Positions 37,085 through 47,809 of a DNA stretch of 64,000 nt are shown piece by piece. Within the stretch, counting starts at the first letter, position 1, and each line of letters begins with the position of its first letter. This DNA is from Nitrospira sp. (GTDB lineage Bacteria > Nitrospirota > Nitrospiria > Nitrospirales > Nitrospiraceae). The stretch is from NCBI GenBank assembly GCA_024331125.1, contig JANDJI010000001.1, positions 714,001 through 778,000 of the forward strand, written 5' to 3'. Position numbers and translations under genes: made by a program. The notes beneath the pieces are model-generated. The model saw nothing but the letters and a program-made list of their open reading frames with translations. It did no database searches and was not told the DNA's origin.

Positions 37085-38296
37085 TCACACCTCTTTGAGA
37101 AGGTGCCCCAGTTTCTTTTTTTTCGCTCTTAAATACCGCACGTTCGCTTTGCGCGGCGCGATTTCGATCGGCACCCGCTCCACCACCTTGAGCCCATACC
37201 CCTCGATGCCGACGATCTTGCGCGGGTTGTTCGTGATGAGGCGGATCTCGTGCAGCCCGAGATTCGCCAAAATTTGCGCCCCCACGCCGTAATCCCTCAG
37301 ATCGGCCTTGAATCCCAACTTCAAATTGGCCTCGACCGTGTCGCTGCCCTTGTCCTGGAGCCGATACGCCTTGATCTTGTTGAGCAACCCGATCCCCCGC
37401 CCTTCCTGATTCAGATACAACAACACCCCACGCCCCGCCCGTTGAATCATCTCCATCGCCGCGTGCAACTGGTCGCGGCAATCGCAGCGAAGGGAGCCCA
37501 GGGCATCGCCGGTCAGACAGCCGGAGTGCACGCGCACGAGCGTCGCCCCTCCGCCGTCCACCTGGCCCTTCACCAACGCAATGTGCGTGACCCCGTCGAT
37601 TTGATTCTCGAACGCGACCGCCTCGAATTCGCCGAAAACCGTCGGGAGCTTGGCGCTCGCCATGCGCCGCACGAACGTTTCGTAGCGCATGCGATATTCG
37701 ATCAACGCCTTCACGGTGACCATTGTCAGCCGGTGCGCCTTCGCGAACGCGGCCAGCTCTGGCACACGCGCCATCGTTCCGTCCTCGTTCATGATCTCAC
37801 AGATCACCCCGGCCGGATACAGCCCCGCCAGGCGGGCCAAATCAACGGCTCCTTCCGTCTGGCCGGCCCGTTTCAACACCCCGCCCTGCTGGGCCTTCAA
37901 GGGGAAAATGTGGCCGGGACGCGCAAGATCGCTCGGCTTCGTTTTCGGATCAATGGCGACCTGAATCGTTCTCGCGCGGTCGGCGGCGGAAATGCCGGTG
38001 GTGATGCCTTTGCGCGCGTCGATCGATACGGTGAACGCGGTGCCGAACTGAGCCGTGTTCTCGATCGCCTGGGGGGGAAGCTGCAGCTCCTCGACCCGTT
38101 CCGGCGCCAGCGCCAGACAAATGAGCCCGCGCGCGTGTTTAGCCATAAAATTGATCGCCTGGGGAGTGACCTTTTCCGCGGCGATGACGAGATCTCCTTC
38201 GTTTTCTCGATCTTCGTCGTCCACTAAAATCACGAACTTGCCGTCTTTGATGTCTTGGACGGCCTGCTCTATGCTGTCGAACGGCGATGCCTTCAT
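37085..38296 (-). CDS. ribBA: Bifunctional DHBP synthase/GTP cyclohydrolase II
   Basis: The 403-residue fusion makes both riboflavin precursors. The N-terminal half is RibB ([20 protein letters not shown] with the acidic loop, and [20 protein letters not shown]). The C-terminal half is RibA with zinc Cys residues in [20 protein letters not shown] and the catalytic region [18 protein letters not shown]. It ends with a basic tail. No FMN riboswitch is visible in the 145-base upstream gap. It starts the run ribBA-ribH-nusB-purB, divergent from the sigma-factor gene. Confidence 0.97.
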   Translation of the reverse strand: MKASPFDSIEQAVQDIKDGKFVILVDDEDRENEGDLVIAAEKVTPQAINFMAKHARGLICLALAPERVEELQLPPQAIENTAQFGTAFTVSIDARKGITTGISAADRARTIQVAIDPKTKPSDLARPGHIFPLKAQQGGVLKRAGQTEGAVDLARLAGLYPAGVICEIMNEDGTMARVPELAAFAKAHRLTMVTVKALIEYRMRYETFVRRMASAKLPTVFGEFEAVAFENQIDGVTHIALVKGQVDGGGATLVRVHSGCLTGDALGSLRCDCRDQLHAAMEMIQRAGRGVLLYLNQEGRGIGLLNKIKAYRLQDKGSDTVEANLKLGFKADLRDYGVGAQILANLGLHEIRLITNNPRKIVGIEGYGLKVVERVPIEIAPRKANVRYLRAKKKKLGHLLKEV

Positions 38297-38402
38297 TATG
38301 CGCTGGAATATCTGGAATTTTTATTATGGTGACCGGTCCGGTTCGGCCCCGCGATGTGGTGCCCGGTTGGGGCGAGGGCACTCTACCATTGAACATTGGC
38401 CA

Positions 38403-38430
38403 TTGTCACGGGCCGGCGTTCTGTTATAGT
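38403..38430 (+). promoter_or_regulatory. Predicted promoter of the sigma-factor gene
   Basis: TTGTCA (38403-38408), a 16-base spacer and TATAGT (38425-38430) form a good sigma-70 promoter. The -10 element ends 11 bases before the ATG at 38442, giving a leader of about 4 or 5 bases and no ribosome-binding site. Confidence 0.6.
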
Positions 38431-38441
38431 TACCCACTTGT

Positions 38442-39440
38442 ATGACCCCATTTTCCGACGCGCATGAGAGTGATTCCCCGGAACCCGACGTGCTGGACCC
38501 CTCGGACGAGGAACTGCACGCCGAGCGGCTCCCGGTCGAACTGCTCCCCCCGCCGGAACCAGCCGCCCAATCTTCTTCGACCGCGCCGGCGAGCGTACCG
38601 GCCACGGCGTTGCAACGATACCTCGCGGAAATCCGCCGATACCCCTATCTCTCCAAAGAAGAAGAACTCCGGTTGTTTCAAGAATATAAAACGCTCGGCA
38701 GCCGCGAAGCCGCGGTCAAGCTCATTATGGCCAACTTGCGTGTTTCGGTCGCGATCGCGGCGGAATATCTGCACACCGGCGCCGATCACATGGACCTCAT
38801 CCAGGAAGGCAACGTCGGCTTGCTGCACGCGATCAAGAAATTCGACCCGACCAAGAACGTCCGCTTTTATGCCTATGCCGCCTGGTGGTCGCGAGCCTAT
38901 ATTTTACGGTATCTGCTGAACAACTATCGGCTGATCAAGATCGGCACCACCCAAGACCAGCGCAAACTGTTCTACAACCTCAAAAAAGAAAAAGCGAAGC
39001 TGGAACGGGAAGGTTTTGCACCCGACACGAAACTGCTCGCCGACCGGTTGCAAGTCCGCGAGCAGGACGTCATCGAGATGGATCAACGTTTGGGCAACTG
39101 GGAAGTGTCGCTGGATCAGCCGATCGGCGAAAACCAAGATGCCAGTCTACTCGACATCCTGCCCTCCCAACAGCAACCCACCGATGATCAGTTGGCCGAC
39201 TATCAACTGCGCAAGCTGTTCCGAACCAAGCTTACCGAGTTCATCAAGACGCTGGAAGAGCGGGACGAGGACATTCTGAGAAACCGCATCCTGTCCGACA
39301 ATCCCCTGACGCTGGACGAACTGGGGGCCAAGTACGGGATCACCAAAGAGCGAACCCGCCAATTGGAAGCCCGCATCATCAAACGACTGCGCGACTACAT
39401 CAAGAAAGACGTTAAGGATTTCGACAGGTTGCGCGCGTGA
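38442..39440 (+). CDS. rpoH: RpoH-like (sigma-32 group) RNA polymerase sigma factor
   Basis: The 332-residue sigma factor has an acidic, Pro-rich N-terminal extension of about 55 residues that is not part of the sigma fold. Region 1.2/2 follows: ALQRYLAEIRRYPYLSKEEE, DLIQEGNVGLLHAIKKFD and FYAYAAWWSRAYILRYLL. The RpoH-box-like QDQRKLFYNLKKEK, used by sigma-32 proteins for core binding, is present, and region 4 has TLDELGAKYGITKERTRQLE. It lies directly upstream of groES-groEL, which fits a heat-shock sigma factor. A general alternative sigma factor of the RpoD family is the other option. Its ATG is almost at the predicted transcription start. Confidence 0.88.
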   Translation: MTPFSDAHESDSPEPDVLDPSDEELHAERLPVELLPPPEPAAQSSSTAPASVPATALQRYLAEIRRYPYLSKEEELRLFQEYKTLGSREAAVKLIMANLRVSVAIAAEYLHTGADHMDLIQEGNVGLLHAIKKFDPTKNVRFYAYAAWWSRAYILRYLLNNYRLIKIGTTQDQRKLFYNLKKEKAKLEREGFAPDTKLLADRLQVREQDVIEMDQRLGNWEVSLDQPIGENQDASLLDILPSQQQPTDDQLADYQLRKLFRTKLTEFIKTLEERDEDILRNRILSDNPLTLDELGAKYGITKERTRQLEARIIKRLRDYIKKDVKDFDRLRA

Positions 39441-39569
39441 TTTCTCAGAAATCTCGCCCGTTTGTGTTTCCTCGTCATTCCAGACCGCCGAACGTGGCCG
39501 CCCTCCGTCCGTGCCCGTTGAGGAGCGTCCGAGAAAAACGGAATGAAAAGAAAAACCTATCCCACCCCC

Positions 39570-39597
39570 CTTGACTTGGAGGAACATCGCGCTATCT
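39570..39597 (+). promoter_or_regulatory. Predicted heat-shock-type promoter upstream of groES
   Basis: CTTGACT (39570-39576), 13 bases, then CGCTATCT (39590-39597) resembles the sigma-32 consensus (CTTGAA-type -35 and CCCCATnT -10). The same bases can be read as sigma-70 elements TTGACT and TATCTA with 16-base spacing. Either leaves a leader of about 125 bases before groES. No CIRCE operator is present. Confidence 0.5.
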
Positions 39598-39729
39598 ACC
39601 GTTTTGTCTTCGGGCATGTTTGTGCGTTGTCGTGCGAGAGCACCGCTTAAGGCGCCATCGAAACCCAGGCTCTCCCGCATCGTTAATATTTTATAACCAC
39701 GTTATCTTTCATCACGAGGAGGTTCTGCT

Positions 39730-40035
39730 ATGAGCGCGACCGCGAAGGACAAGAAGGACATCGCCAAGGGATTTCAGCCCCTGGGTGAGCGGGTGTTCGT
39801 CACCTATACCGAAGAAATGGAGCGCACCGCCGGCGGCATTTACGTGCCGGATTCCGCGAAGGAAAAGCCCCAGCGAGGCATCGTGCAGGCGATCGGCAAG
39901 AAAGTCGAAAGCGTGAAGGTCGGCGATCAGGTGCTGTTCGACAAATATTCCGGCACCAAGTTGCGCATCGACGACGAAGAGTGCTTGATCCTGAAGGAAG
40001 AAGACATCCTGGGCGTGTTCACCAATGCATCATAG
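39730..40035 (+). CDS. groS: Co-chaperonin GroES
   Basis: The 101-residue GroES forms the heptameric lid of GroEL. The product has FQPLGERVFVTYTEEMERTAG, with the mobile-loop region around TAGGIYVPDSAKEKPQ, and the C-terminal DDEECLILKEEDILGVF. The usual KPL is FQPL here. A strong GAGGAGG precedes the ATG. The N-terminal 13 residues (MSATAKDKKDIAK) are an extra charged extension. groEL follows after 133 bases. Confidence 0.97.
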   Translation: MSATAKDKKDIAKGFQPLGERVFVTYTEEMERTAGGIYVPDSAKEKPQRGIVQAIGKKVESVKVGDQVLFDKYSGTKLRIDDEECLILKEEDILGVFTNAS

Positions 40036-40060
40036 CGACCGTGACGTCGGGATTCGACGA

Positions 40061-40113
40061 CGAGACGGGGCCTTGATGCATGGTTTGTGTTTGCGCCCCG
40101 GCTCTCGGTTTTT
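40061..40113 (+). terminator. Terminator-like hairpin between groES and groEL
   Basis: CGAGACGGGGC (40061-40071) pairs with GCCCCG plus TCTCG (40095-40107) across a 2-base bulge, with a 23-base loop, and is followed by TTTTT at 40109-40113. This resembles an intrinsic terminator placed in the 133-base gap, and could reduce groEL relative to groES or act as a processing site. Confidence 0.4.
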
Positions 40114-40129
40114 GTGCACATGTAGCTGA

Positions 40130-41806
<1,677 letters not shown>

Positions 41807-41858
41807 GTCAGTACTGAGCGGGCTAGCCGCAGATCGCGGCTGTCTCGGAGTGAAGAGA

Positions 41859-41898
41859 GACGGCCCCGGCGGGATCCCCGCCGGGGCCGTCGTGTTTT
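41859..41898 (+). terminator. Strong terminator of groESL
   Basis: A perfect 15-bp GC-rich stem (GACGGCCCCGGCGGG and its complement) with a 3-base ATC loop is followed by GTGTTTT. It lies 52 bases beyond the groEL stop and 30 bases before the convergent glnE-like gene's end, so it could also terminate that transcript in the other direction. Confidence 0.85.
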
Positions 41899-41928
41899 CG
41901 AGCTTGTCCTCTCCAACGCGGAAACCGC

Positions 41929-43653
41929 TTATCCCTGCGCCTCAATGGCTTGCAGCACCGATTTCAGAATCGGAGAGGCGTCAGGCTCCAGGAACAACGA
42001 CGAGAACAGCCGGCGAACCGTTTCCCGATGAGAACTATGGTCCGCGTGAAAATGTTCGGCGCCACGTTTCGGATCATCCGCGTCGTATCCCATTCGAATC
42101 GCACATCGTTCCAACGCCTCGTCGTCCTCCGGAAGGGTGTGCGTCTGCAAATCATCGACCATCTGAAGCTTGTGCTCGACGTCCCGAAGGAACACATACG
42201 CGGCAACCAATTCATTCCGCTGCCGTTTTGAAATCAACCGGTAGTGCGCACACCGGTCCAACGAGCGAAGCGTGTTCCGATCCAACAGGCCGGGGAGCCG
42301 CCTACCGGCAATGGCCTGGATCGTCTGCACTAAAAACTCGATCTCGCGGATGCCGCCGATGCCGAGCTTCACGTTCCGCCGCTCATGGCCTCGATCGGCA
42401 ATCTTGGCGTCGATCATCTCCTTGACGCTCCGCACGTCTCGCACGATGGCTCGCGCACGGTCGGCATCCGATTTCTCCCTTGGCCCGCCGACGATGAACG
42501 GCTTGACCATTTTAAGAAACGCCTGCCCTACCTCCAACGAGCCGGCGACCGGCCAGGCCTTGAGCAGCGCCAGCCGCTCCCACACCGCGCCGCGGTTTCG
42601 ATAGTACGCGGCATAGTCGTCAAGCGACCGGGCCAACTGCCCGACCGCCCCCTCCGCCCGCAATCGAAGATCCACGCGAAACACGGACCCCTCGTTCGTC
42701 TTTTCAGACAAGGCCCTCGTCAGCTCACGGGACAGTATTTCAAAGTATTCTTCATTGGAGATCCCGACGGCGCCGGGCGTATCCGATGTACGCCGAGGCA
42801 TCCGCGTCTCTCCCTTGCGCGACGCGTAGACATAGATCAAATCGACGTCGGAACTGTAGTTGAGCTCGTGGCCGCCGAGCTTGCCCATTCCGATCACGGT
42901 GAATCCCGTCTCCACCCACCGCCCGTGCCGATTTTTGTGCATCGGCACGCCGTACTGCCGACGCAAATCGGCGTCGACGATCTGGTAGGCCGCATGGATC
43001 AACGCGCCAGCCAAATCGGAGAGCGCGGCGGTCGTTTCCTGGACATCAGCAAGACGAAGCAGATCGCGCACGCCGATCCGCAACAGTTCCCGGCGCCGGT
43101 GGCGGCGCAACACGTCCAGCTTGAGCTCGGTGACCGTCAATCGCGCCAACTGTTCATGAAGCGACCGTTCCGTTTCAGCCCGGCTGACCGGCTTTGACAA
43201 GACCTCTTGTTCGCCCAACCAATAGACCAACATGGGGTCGCGAAGGATCGTAAACGCGAGCGCATCGCTGTTGCCGAAGATCGCGCAGAGCAGATCGAGC
43301 ATGCGCGGGGCCCCGGCCAGATACTCCAGCAAGGCGCCCCGCGTCAGGCCACTCAACAGACGTTCCCAGTGATTCAGCGCCTGATCCGGATCCGCCGTTC
43401 TGGAGATGGATGCCAAGAGCCTCGGCAAGATATCGGCCAATTGACGTCGATGGTGCGGCTCTCCGGCCATCGATTGCAGGTTACAATCGGCCCGCGCAAC
43501 GTCGCGAAGGCGGTATGCGGAAAGAATCGCCCGCGTCCGATCGAGGTTTCGATCCGAAGCCAGCAGGAGCGGCCTGGGGTCCGGCTTGTCGGGTTGAAGA
43601 GGGGCCGGCTCATTCAACAAGCGAATGGACGACGGTCTGGAGCGACGAATCAT
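41929..43653 (-). CDS. glnE: GlnE-like adenylyltransferase, single-nucleotidyltransferase form
   Basis: The 574-residue protein is about 60% the length of E. coli GlnE (946), which carries two nucleotidyltransferase domains. It matches the first (adenylyl-removing) half best: GMGKLGGHELNYSSDVDLIY with the catalytic Asp-x-Asp pair, FRVDLRLRAEGAVGQLARS, LGIGGIREIEFLVQTIQ, and FLRDVEHKLQMVDDLQTHTL. Such enzymes add or remove AMP on glutamine synthetase. I chose the ATG at MIRRSRPSS; a TATAAT lies 9 bases upstream and no ribosome-binding site is present. The second GlnE-like gene starts 47 bases away on the other strand. The gene symbol reflects homology; the activity (removal, addition or both) is inferred. 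Confidence 0.87.
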   Translation of the reverse strand: MIRRSRPSSIRLLNEPAPLQPDKPDPRPLLLASDRNLDRTRAILSAYRLRDVARADCNLQSMAGEPHHRRQLADILPRLLASISRTADPDQALNHWERLLSGLTRGALLEYLAGAPRMLDLLCAIFGNSDALAFTILRDPMLVYWLGEQEVLSKPVSRAETERSLHEQLARLTVTELKLDVLRRHRRRELLRIGVRDLLRLADVQETTAALSDLAGALIHAAYQIVDADLRRQYGVPMHKNRHGRWVETGFTVIGMGKLGGHELNYSSDVDLIYVYASRKGETRMPRRTSDTPGAVGISNEEYFEILSRELTRALSEKTNEGSVFRVDLRLRAEGAVGQLARSLDDYAAYYRNRGAVWERLALLKAWPVAGSLEVGQAFLKMVKPFIVGGPREKSDADRARAIVRDVRSVKEMIDAKIADRGHERRNVKLGIGGIREIEFLVQTIQAIAGRRLPGLLDRNTLRSLDRCAHYRLISKRQRNELVAAYVFLRDVEHKLQMVDDLQTHTLPEDDEALERCAIRMGYDADDPKRGAEHFHADHSSHRETVRRLFSSLFLEPDASPILKSVLQAIEAQG

Positions 43654-43700
43654 GACGGGAGCATTATACTGTTCCGCGACATTTCGGTATACTGGCGACC
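43654..43700. promoter_or_regulatory. Interleaved divergent promoters of the two glnE-like genes
   Basis: This 47-base gap holds TATAAT on the minus strand (43663-43668, 9 bases before the left ATG) and TATACT on the plus strand (43688-43693, 7 bases before the right ATG). Each -10 lies where the other's -35 region would be. Neither promoter has a good -35 hexamer, and neither gene has a ribosome-binding site, suggesting leaderless transcripts and mutually exclusive polymerase binding. Confidence 0.55.
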
Positions 43701-45974
43701 ATGGTTTCTCTCCCCTTGGAACGCGAACGTCTGTCAAACGCGCTGCTTCCCCTCTGCCAAAACATTCCATCCGACGTCCTGCAAGATTTTCTGAGCCGCA
43801 TGGACCCCGACTATTTCCTTCGTTTCGATCCGCCCATGATCGCCCGTCACCTCGGCTTGATCGCTCGACTCGAGCCGGACCATCCGTGCGAAGTCGCGAT
43901 CACCGATCAGGGCGGAGAACGGCTCACCGTCACCATCGTCGCCTACGACTACTTCTCCGAGTTCGCCGTCATCTGCGGCTTGCTCGCGGCCTTCGGCCTG
44001 AACATCGAAGAGGGCCAAATCTACACGTTCTCGGAACCGGCGACTTCGACGCTCCCTCGAAGTCGCGTGAGCAAGGAATCACACAGTCGTCACAAAACCA
44101 GACCGGGCTTGACCAGAAAGAAGATCGTCGACGTCTTCCTCGTGCGGCCGGGGCCCGGCGTGTCGTTTGGACCGACCGAACGCCGTCGCTTCACCACTGA
44201 ACTCACCGACCTCTTGAAGCGTCTCGACACCGGACAATATGCCGAAGCCCGCCACGCCGTGAACCGCCGACTGATCGAGCAACTCGGCAAACGACGCGGC
44301 TCCTTCGGCGGCCTTCTCCACACCGTGCACATTACCTTCGACAACGGCCGCTCTCCCACCGATACGGTCATGGACATTCAGTCCGACGATACACCCGCGT
44401 TCTTGTACGCTTTCGCCAACGCCCTGGCCATGCGCAATATCTACGTCAGCAAGGCCCGGGTGGAGAGCACGGGATCGAAGATCCACGATCGATTTTTTGT
44501 CCGCAATCGGCACGGGCACAAGCTGCTGGATCACGCCGAGCAGGATCAGCTTCGCTTGACCGCCGTGTTGATCAAGCAGTTCACTCACGCCCTTACGTGG
44601 GCGCCCGATCCGGCCAAAGCGCTGGAATCGTTCGATCAGTTCCTCGACCTCATCGTGCAGGATCAAGGCAAGAGCGCGCGGAAAGCGCTGTCGTTCGTGA
44701 GTGACAAAAAAAGTCTTCCCGTCCTTGCGCGCCTGCTTGGGGCAAGCGATTTTCTCTGGGAGGATTTCCTCCGCCGGCAGTACGACAATCTGCTCCCGCT
44801 GTTACAAAACTACCGGGATGAGCCGCTCATCAAGCCGCCCACCCTGTTGCGCAAAGAACTGAACGCGGCCGTCAACAAAGCGAAGACCGACGAGGCCAAG
44901 AAGGAAGCCTTGAATCGATTCAAGGACCGCGAGCTGTTCCGGATCGACATGAAACACATTGTCGAGCCCTCGACCAGCCTCCCGGACTTTTCCTTGGCCA
45001 TCACCCACCTGGCCGAAGCGGTCGTCGATCGAGCCCTTGCCGATTGTCGTACCAAACTCGACCGGCTCCACGGCTCCCCCAAGCTTGCCGACAAGACATC
45101 CTGTCCCTTCGCCATTTTCGGGGCCGGCAAATTCGGCGGGCGGGAAATGGGATACGCCTCGGACATCGAGGTGCTTTTCGTGTACGGAGGACCCGGCCGC
45201 ACGAGCGGGAAACAATCCATCGACAACAGCGAGTACTTCGAACGGCTGGCGCAAGAGCTCCTGCAACGGATCGAGGCCAAACGGGAAGGCATCTTCCACC
45301 TGGACGTTCGCCTGCGGCCCCACGGAGACAAGGGTTCGCTGGCCAACGCCTTTGACGAAATCTGCTCCTATTACAGTCCAAGCGGCTTGGCCGCGCCGTT
45401 TGAGCGACAAGCCTTGATCAAACTCCGGTTCGTCTCCGGGGACGCGGGCCTTGGCAAGAAAGTCGAAGCCCACCGAGATCGCTACGTCTATAGCGGCGCT
45501 CCCTGGGACCTTGCCGCCGCGCTGGAGCTGCGTCGCCAACAGATCGCCCAACTCGTCAAACCGGGCCAGGTGAACCTCAAGCATAGCCACGGCGGGATCG
45601 TCACCATTGAGTACGCCGTTCAGTATTTGCAACTCATGCACGGGCACAAGGACCCGCGCCTGCGCACCCCCAACACCCTTCAAGCGCTGGCGGCGCTGAT
45701 CGACGGGGGCTTCATTTCATCCTCGACGGGAGAAGATCTGCGAAAGGCCTATCTGTTCATCCGTATGCTGATTGACGGGCTTCGCATGGTGCGAGGCAAC
45801 ACCAAGGACCTCGTGCTCCCGCCGCCTGATTCCGACGAATTCATCTTTCTCGCCCGCCGCGTCGGTTACATGACCGACGACTGGCAGGCCGGCGCCCGCC
45901 ATCTTCAGGCCGACATCGAGCAACACATGAGCCGGACGCGGGAGTTCTTCGAACGGATGTTTGGGAAACTGTGA
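43701..45974 (+). CDS. GlnE-like nucleotidyltransferase with N-terminal ACT-like region
   Basis: A 757-residue protein with a composite layout. Residues about 60-115 look like an ACT ligand-binding domain (RLTVTIVAYDYFSEFAVICG, LNIEEGQIYTF), as in the sensor end of GlnD; a second ACT-like stretch may lie at 205-275. Residues about 470-690 carry a GlnE-type nucleotidyltransferase (FAIFGAGKFGGREMGYASD, FHLDVRLRPHGDKGSLANA), followed by a helical C-terminal part. The catalytic pair reads Asp-x-Glu (SDIEVLFVY) instead of Asp-x-Asp, so activity needs testing. An ACT region on a GlnE enzyme suggests direct sensing of an amino acid such as glutamine; that is inference. TATACT lies 7 bases before the ATG. 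Confidence 0.83.
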   Translation: MVSLPLERERLSNALLPLCQNIPSDVLQDFLSRMDPDYFLRFDPPMIARHLGLIARLEPDHPCEVAITDQGGERLTVTIVAYDYFSEFAVICGLLAAFGLNIEEGQIYTFSEPATSTLPRSRVSKESHSRHKTRPGLTRKKIVDVFLVRPGPGVSFGPTERRRFTTELTDLLKRLDTGQYAEARHAVNRRLIEQLGKRRGSFGGLLHTVHITFDNGRSPTDTVMDIQSDDTPAFLYAFANALAMRNIYVSKARVESTGSKIHDRFFVRNRHGHKLLDHAEQDQLRLTAVLIKQFTHALTWAPDPAKALESFDQFLDLIVQDQGKSARKALSFVSDKKSLPVLARLLGASDFLWEDFLRRQYDNLLPLLQNYRDEPLIKPPTLLRKELNAAVNKAKTDEAKKEALNRFKDRELFRIDMKHIVEPSTSLPDFSLAITHLAEAVVDRALADCRTKLDRLHGSPKLADKTSCPFAIFGAGKFGGREMGYASDIEVLFVYGGPGRTSGKQSIDNSEYFERLAQELLQRIEAKREGIFHLDVRLRPHGDKGSLANAFDEICSYYSPSGLAAPFERQALIKLRFVSGDAGLGKKVEAHRDRYVYSGAPWDLAAALELRRQQIAQLVKPGQVNLKHSHGGIVTIEYAVQYLQLMHGHKDPRLRTPNTLQALAALIDGGFISSSTGEDLRKAYLFIRMLIDGLRMVRGNTKDLVLPPPDSDEFIFLARRVGYMTDDWQAGARHLQADIEQHMSRTREFFERMFGKL

Positions 45975-46118
45975 GAGCAGGTGACGCCGCAAAAGCCGGG
46001 AGGGGAGCGACTGTTCCTCGAAGGTACGATTTCCGGCAAGGTGTCCGTTTACGATAAATAGGGCGAAGCCTTTCCCTCTTTCTTTTCGGGAATCCCTCTC
46101 CCTGGCCCGGTTGTCATC

Positions 46119-47027
46119 TTACTCTTCCAAGAAATAATCGCTGTCAATTTTCTTCGTTTCATAGGACATGACGGGCATGACGCCGACATTGTGATCAATC
46201 ATAAGCTGGGATAAGTGCTCACCATCGATGAGGACGATCTTTGAATTGATTTTGGCCACGTAGTCTTAGGCTTCCCGCGTGAAGCTGGACGTGGTGATGA
46301 AGATGCCTTTGTTTGTTCTGTGCCCCTGTAAAGCCCCGACGAACTTTTGGATCTCCGGACGGCCGATCGGATCTTTCCAGCGCTTCGCCCGAATATAAAT
46401 GACATCGAGGCCGAGACGATCTTCATTGATGATTCCGTCAATACCTTCATCGCCACTACGGCCGATGGCTTTTCCTGCTTCCTTGCGGGAACCGCCATAT
46501 CCCATTTTCACCAAGACATCGATGACCAACCGCTCAAAGAAAGCCGGCGAGCATTCCTTGACCGTGTTCAGCAACTCGGCCGCAAGGTCTTCGCGTAATT
46601 TTTGGTATGCACTTTCGAGGAGTTCCCCTGGTGTTTGCAGACTCCTATTTCCAGGCAACGGAATCTCTTCTTTGGACTCATGGCGCTTGGTACGGAAGTC
46701 GAGAAACTCCGGAAACTGCTCCAAGAACTTGACAGTGATTGCGGTCGGTCTTTGTGAAAGGATATCGCGCCCACGCTGCGTGATACGGAAAAACCCTCGA
46801 CGTGGAGCCTCAAGCAAGACCGCCTTCACCAGGTAGGTTCGCGCCCATGCGACGCGGTTCTCAAAGGTTGGTTGCTGCCCGCTCGGCAACAATTCCTTCT
46901 TCTCCTCCTCCGTAAGCCCGAACTCGGTCGACAATCTCTCGATTGCCTCCCGAAGGGAATGTTCTTTGTCATCGGCTGCGAACTGGAGCAGGGGAAGCAT
47001 GATGGATTGGTAATCCGGTATGGCCAT
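46119..47027 (-). pseudogene. mrr: Mrr-type restriction endonuclease interrupted by a stop codon
   Basis: Mrr cleaves methylated DNA (type IV restriction). The intact N-terminal DNA-binding part (MAIPDYQSIMLPLLQFA) and most of the nuclease domain (GDEGIDGIINEDRLGLDVIY, then IRAKRW) are encoded, ending FITTSSFTREA. A TAA stop then occurs at 46266-46268, but the same frame continues with DYVAKINSKIVLIDGE and LMIDHNVGVMPVMSYE to a second stop at 46119. The total matches a full-length Mrr of about 302 residues. One change from CAA to TAA explains the interruption. The catalytic motif also reads IRAK where QAK is usual. A 253-residue truncated product would lack the last strands. The region has a slightly lower GC content than its neighbours. 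Confidence 0.88.
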
Positions 47028-47268
47028 GGCATAGCTTCATCCTGAACGGCACAAGAGATGCCGGCCTGCGCGTTTTGGCGTCCCATGCAGGCGCGCGATT
47101 GTTGCGCAGGTTCCCCTCTTTGTCAACGTTACCTACCATGATGCCACCGAACAGGGTTAACGAAAGCTTTACAAAGCCGACATGGTCCCGCAATGCACGG
47201 CCGATACCATCGTCTCCAAATAAGAAGGACAAATTTCTTGACGAATACCTCACAAAGGGGGAATGTCG

Positions 47269-47652
47269 ATGGTCACAGTCGGACAACTCATGAATCACAA
47301 ACTGGTGACAGGATCTGGGACGATGACCGCCGTCGAAGCGGCCCGGTCCATGTCGGCCCACCGCGTCGGCAGCATTCTGGTGGAACACGATCGTCACATT
47401 GTCGGCATTGTGACGGAGTCGGACATCGTGAGGAAAGTGTTGGGGAACGGCCAAGAACCGTCCCTGTTTCCGATCGGCGTGATCATGAGCGCCCCGCTTA
47501 TCGGCATTGATGAACGACGTCCCATTACGGAAGCCGCCGACCTGATGTATCGATACGGTGTCCGGCATCTCGTGGTGCGCAAAGCCGACGCCGTCGTGGG
47601 GATCCTGTCGGTTCGGGATCTTCTCCGCCCGGTTTCAACCGATGACTTTTAG
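47269..47652 (+). CDS. CBS-domain pair protein
   Basis: A 127-residue protein formed by two CBS domains (about residues 5-60 and 70-125): VEAARSMSAHRVGSILVEHD and EAADLMYRYGVRHLVVRKAD, with VGIVTESDIVRKVL and VGILSVRDLLRPV. CBS pairs bind adenosyl ligands such as ATP, AMP or SAM and act as energy sensors. I chose the ATG at MVTVGQLMNHK, because AAAGGGGGA then has 6-base spacing; an ATG two codons earlier would be too close. It lies next to the mrr pseudogene and has no recognised partner. Confidence 0.87.
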   Translation: MVTVGQLMNHKLVTGSGTMTAVEAARSMSAHRVGSILVEHDRHIVGIVTESDIVRKVLGNGQEPSLFPIGVIMSAPLIGIDERRPITEAADLMYRYGVRHLVVRKADAVVGILSVRDLLRPVSTDDF

Positions 47653-47809
47653 CATGCCGACAGCCGATCGGGAGAATTGCTCGCGTCCGGCGACCTTGCC
47701 TTATGGAGACGGTTGCGCAGTCTCGATCTGACGGATGCCTGGGCTTGGAGTGCGTGAAGGGAGTGCGCAGCCACATGATCATCGCCTTTTCAGCCCATGG
47801 AGGCCTCAC

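Noticed and set aside
38297-38441. Possible FMN riboswitch upstream of ribBA
   Set aside because: The gap is only 145 bases, shared with a divergent promoter, and none of the conserved RFN-element motifs were recognised.
39441-39729. Possible CIRCE operator upstream of groES
   Set aside because: Only a short GTGC/GCAC hairpin exists; the 9-bp arms of CIRCE are absent.
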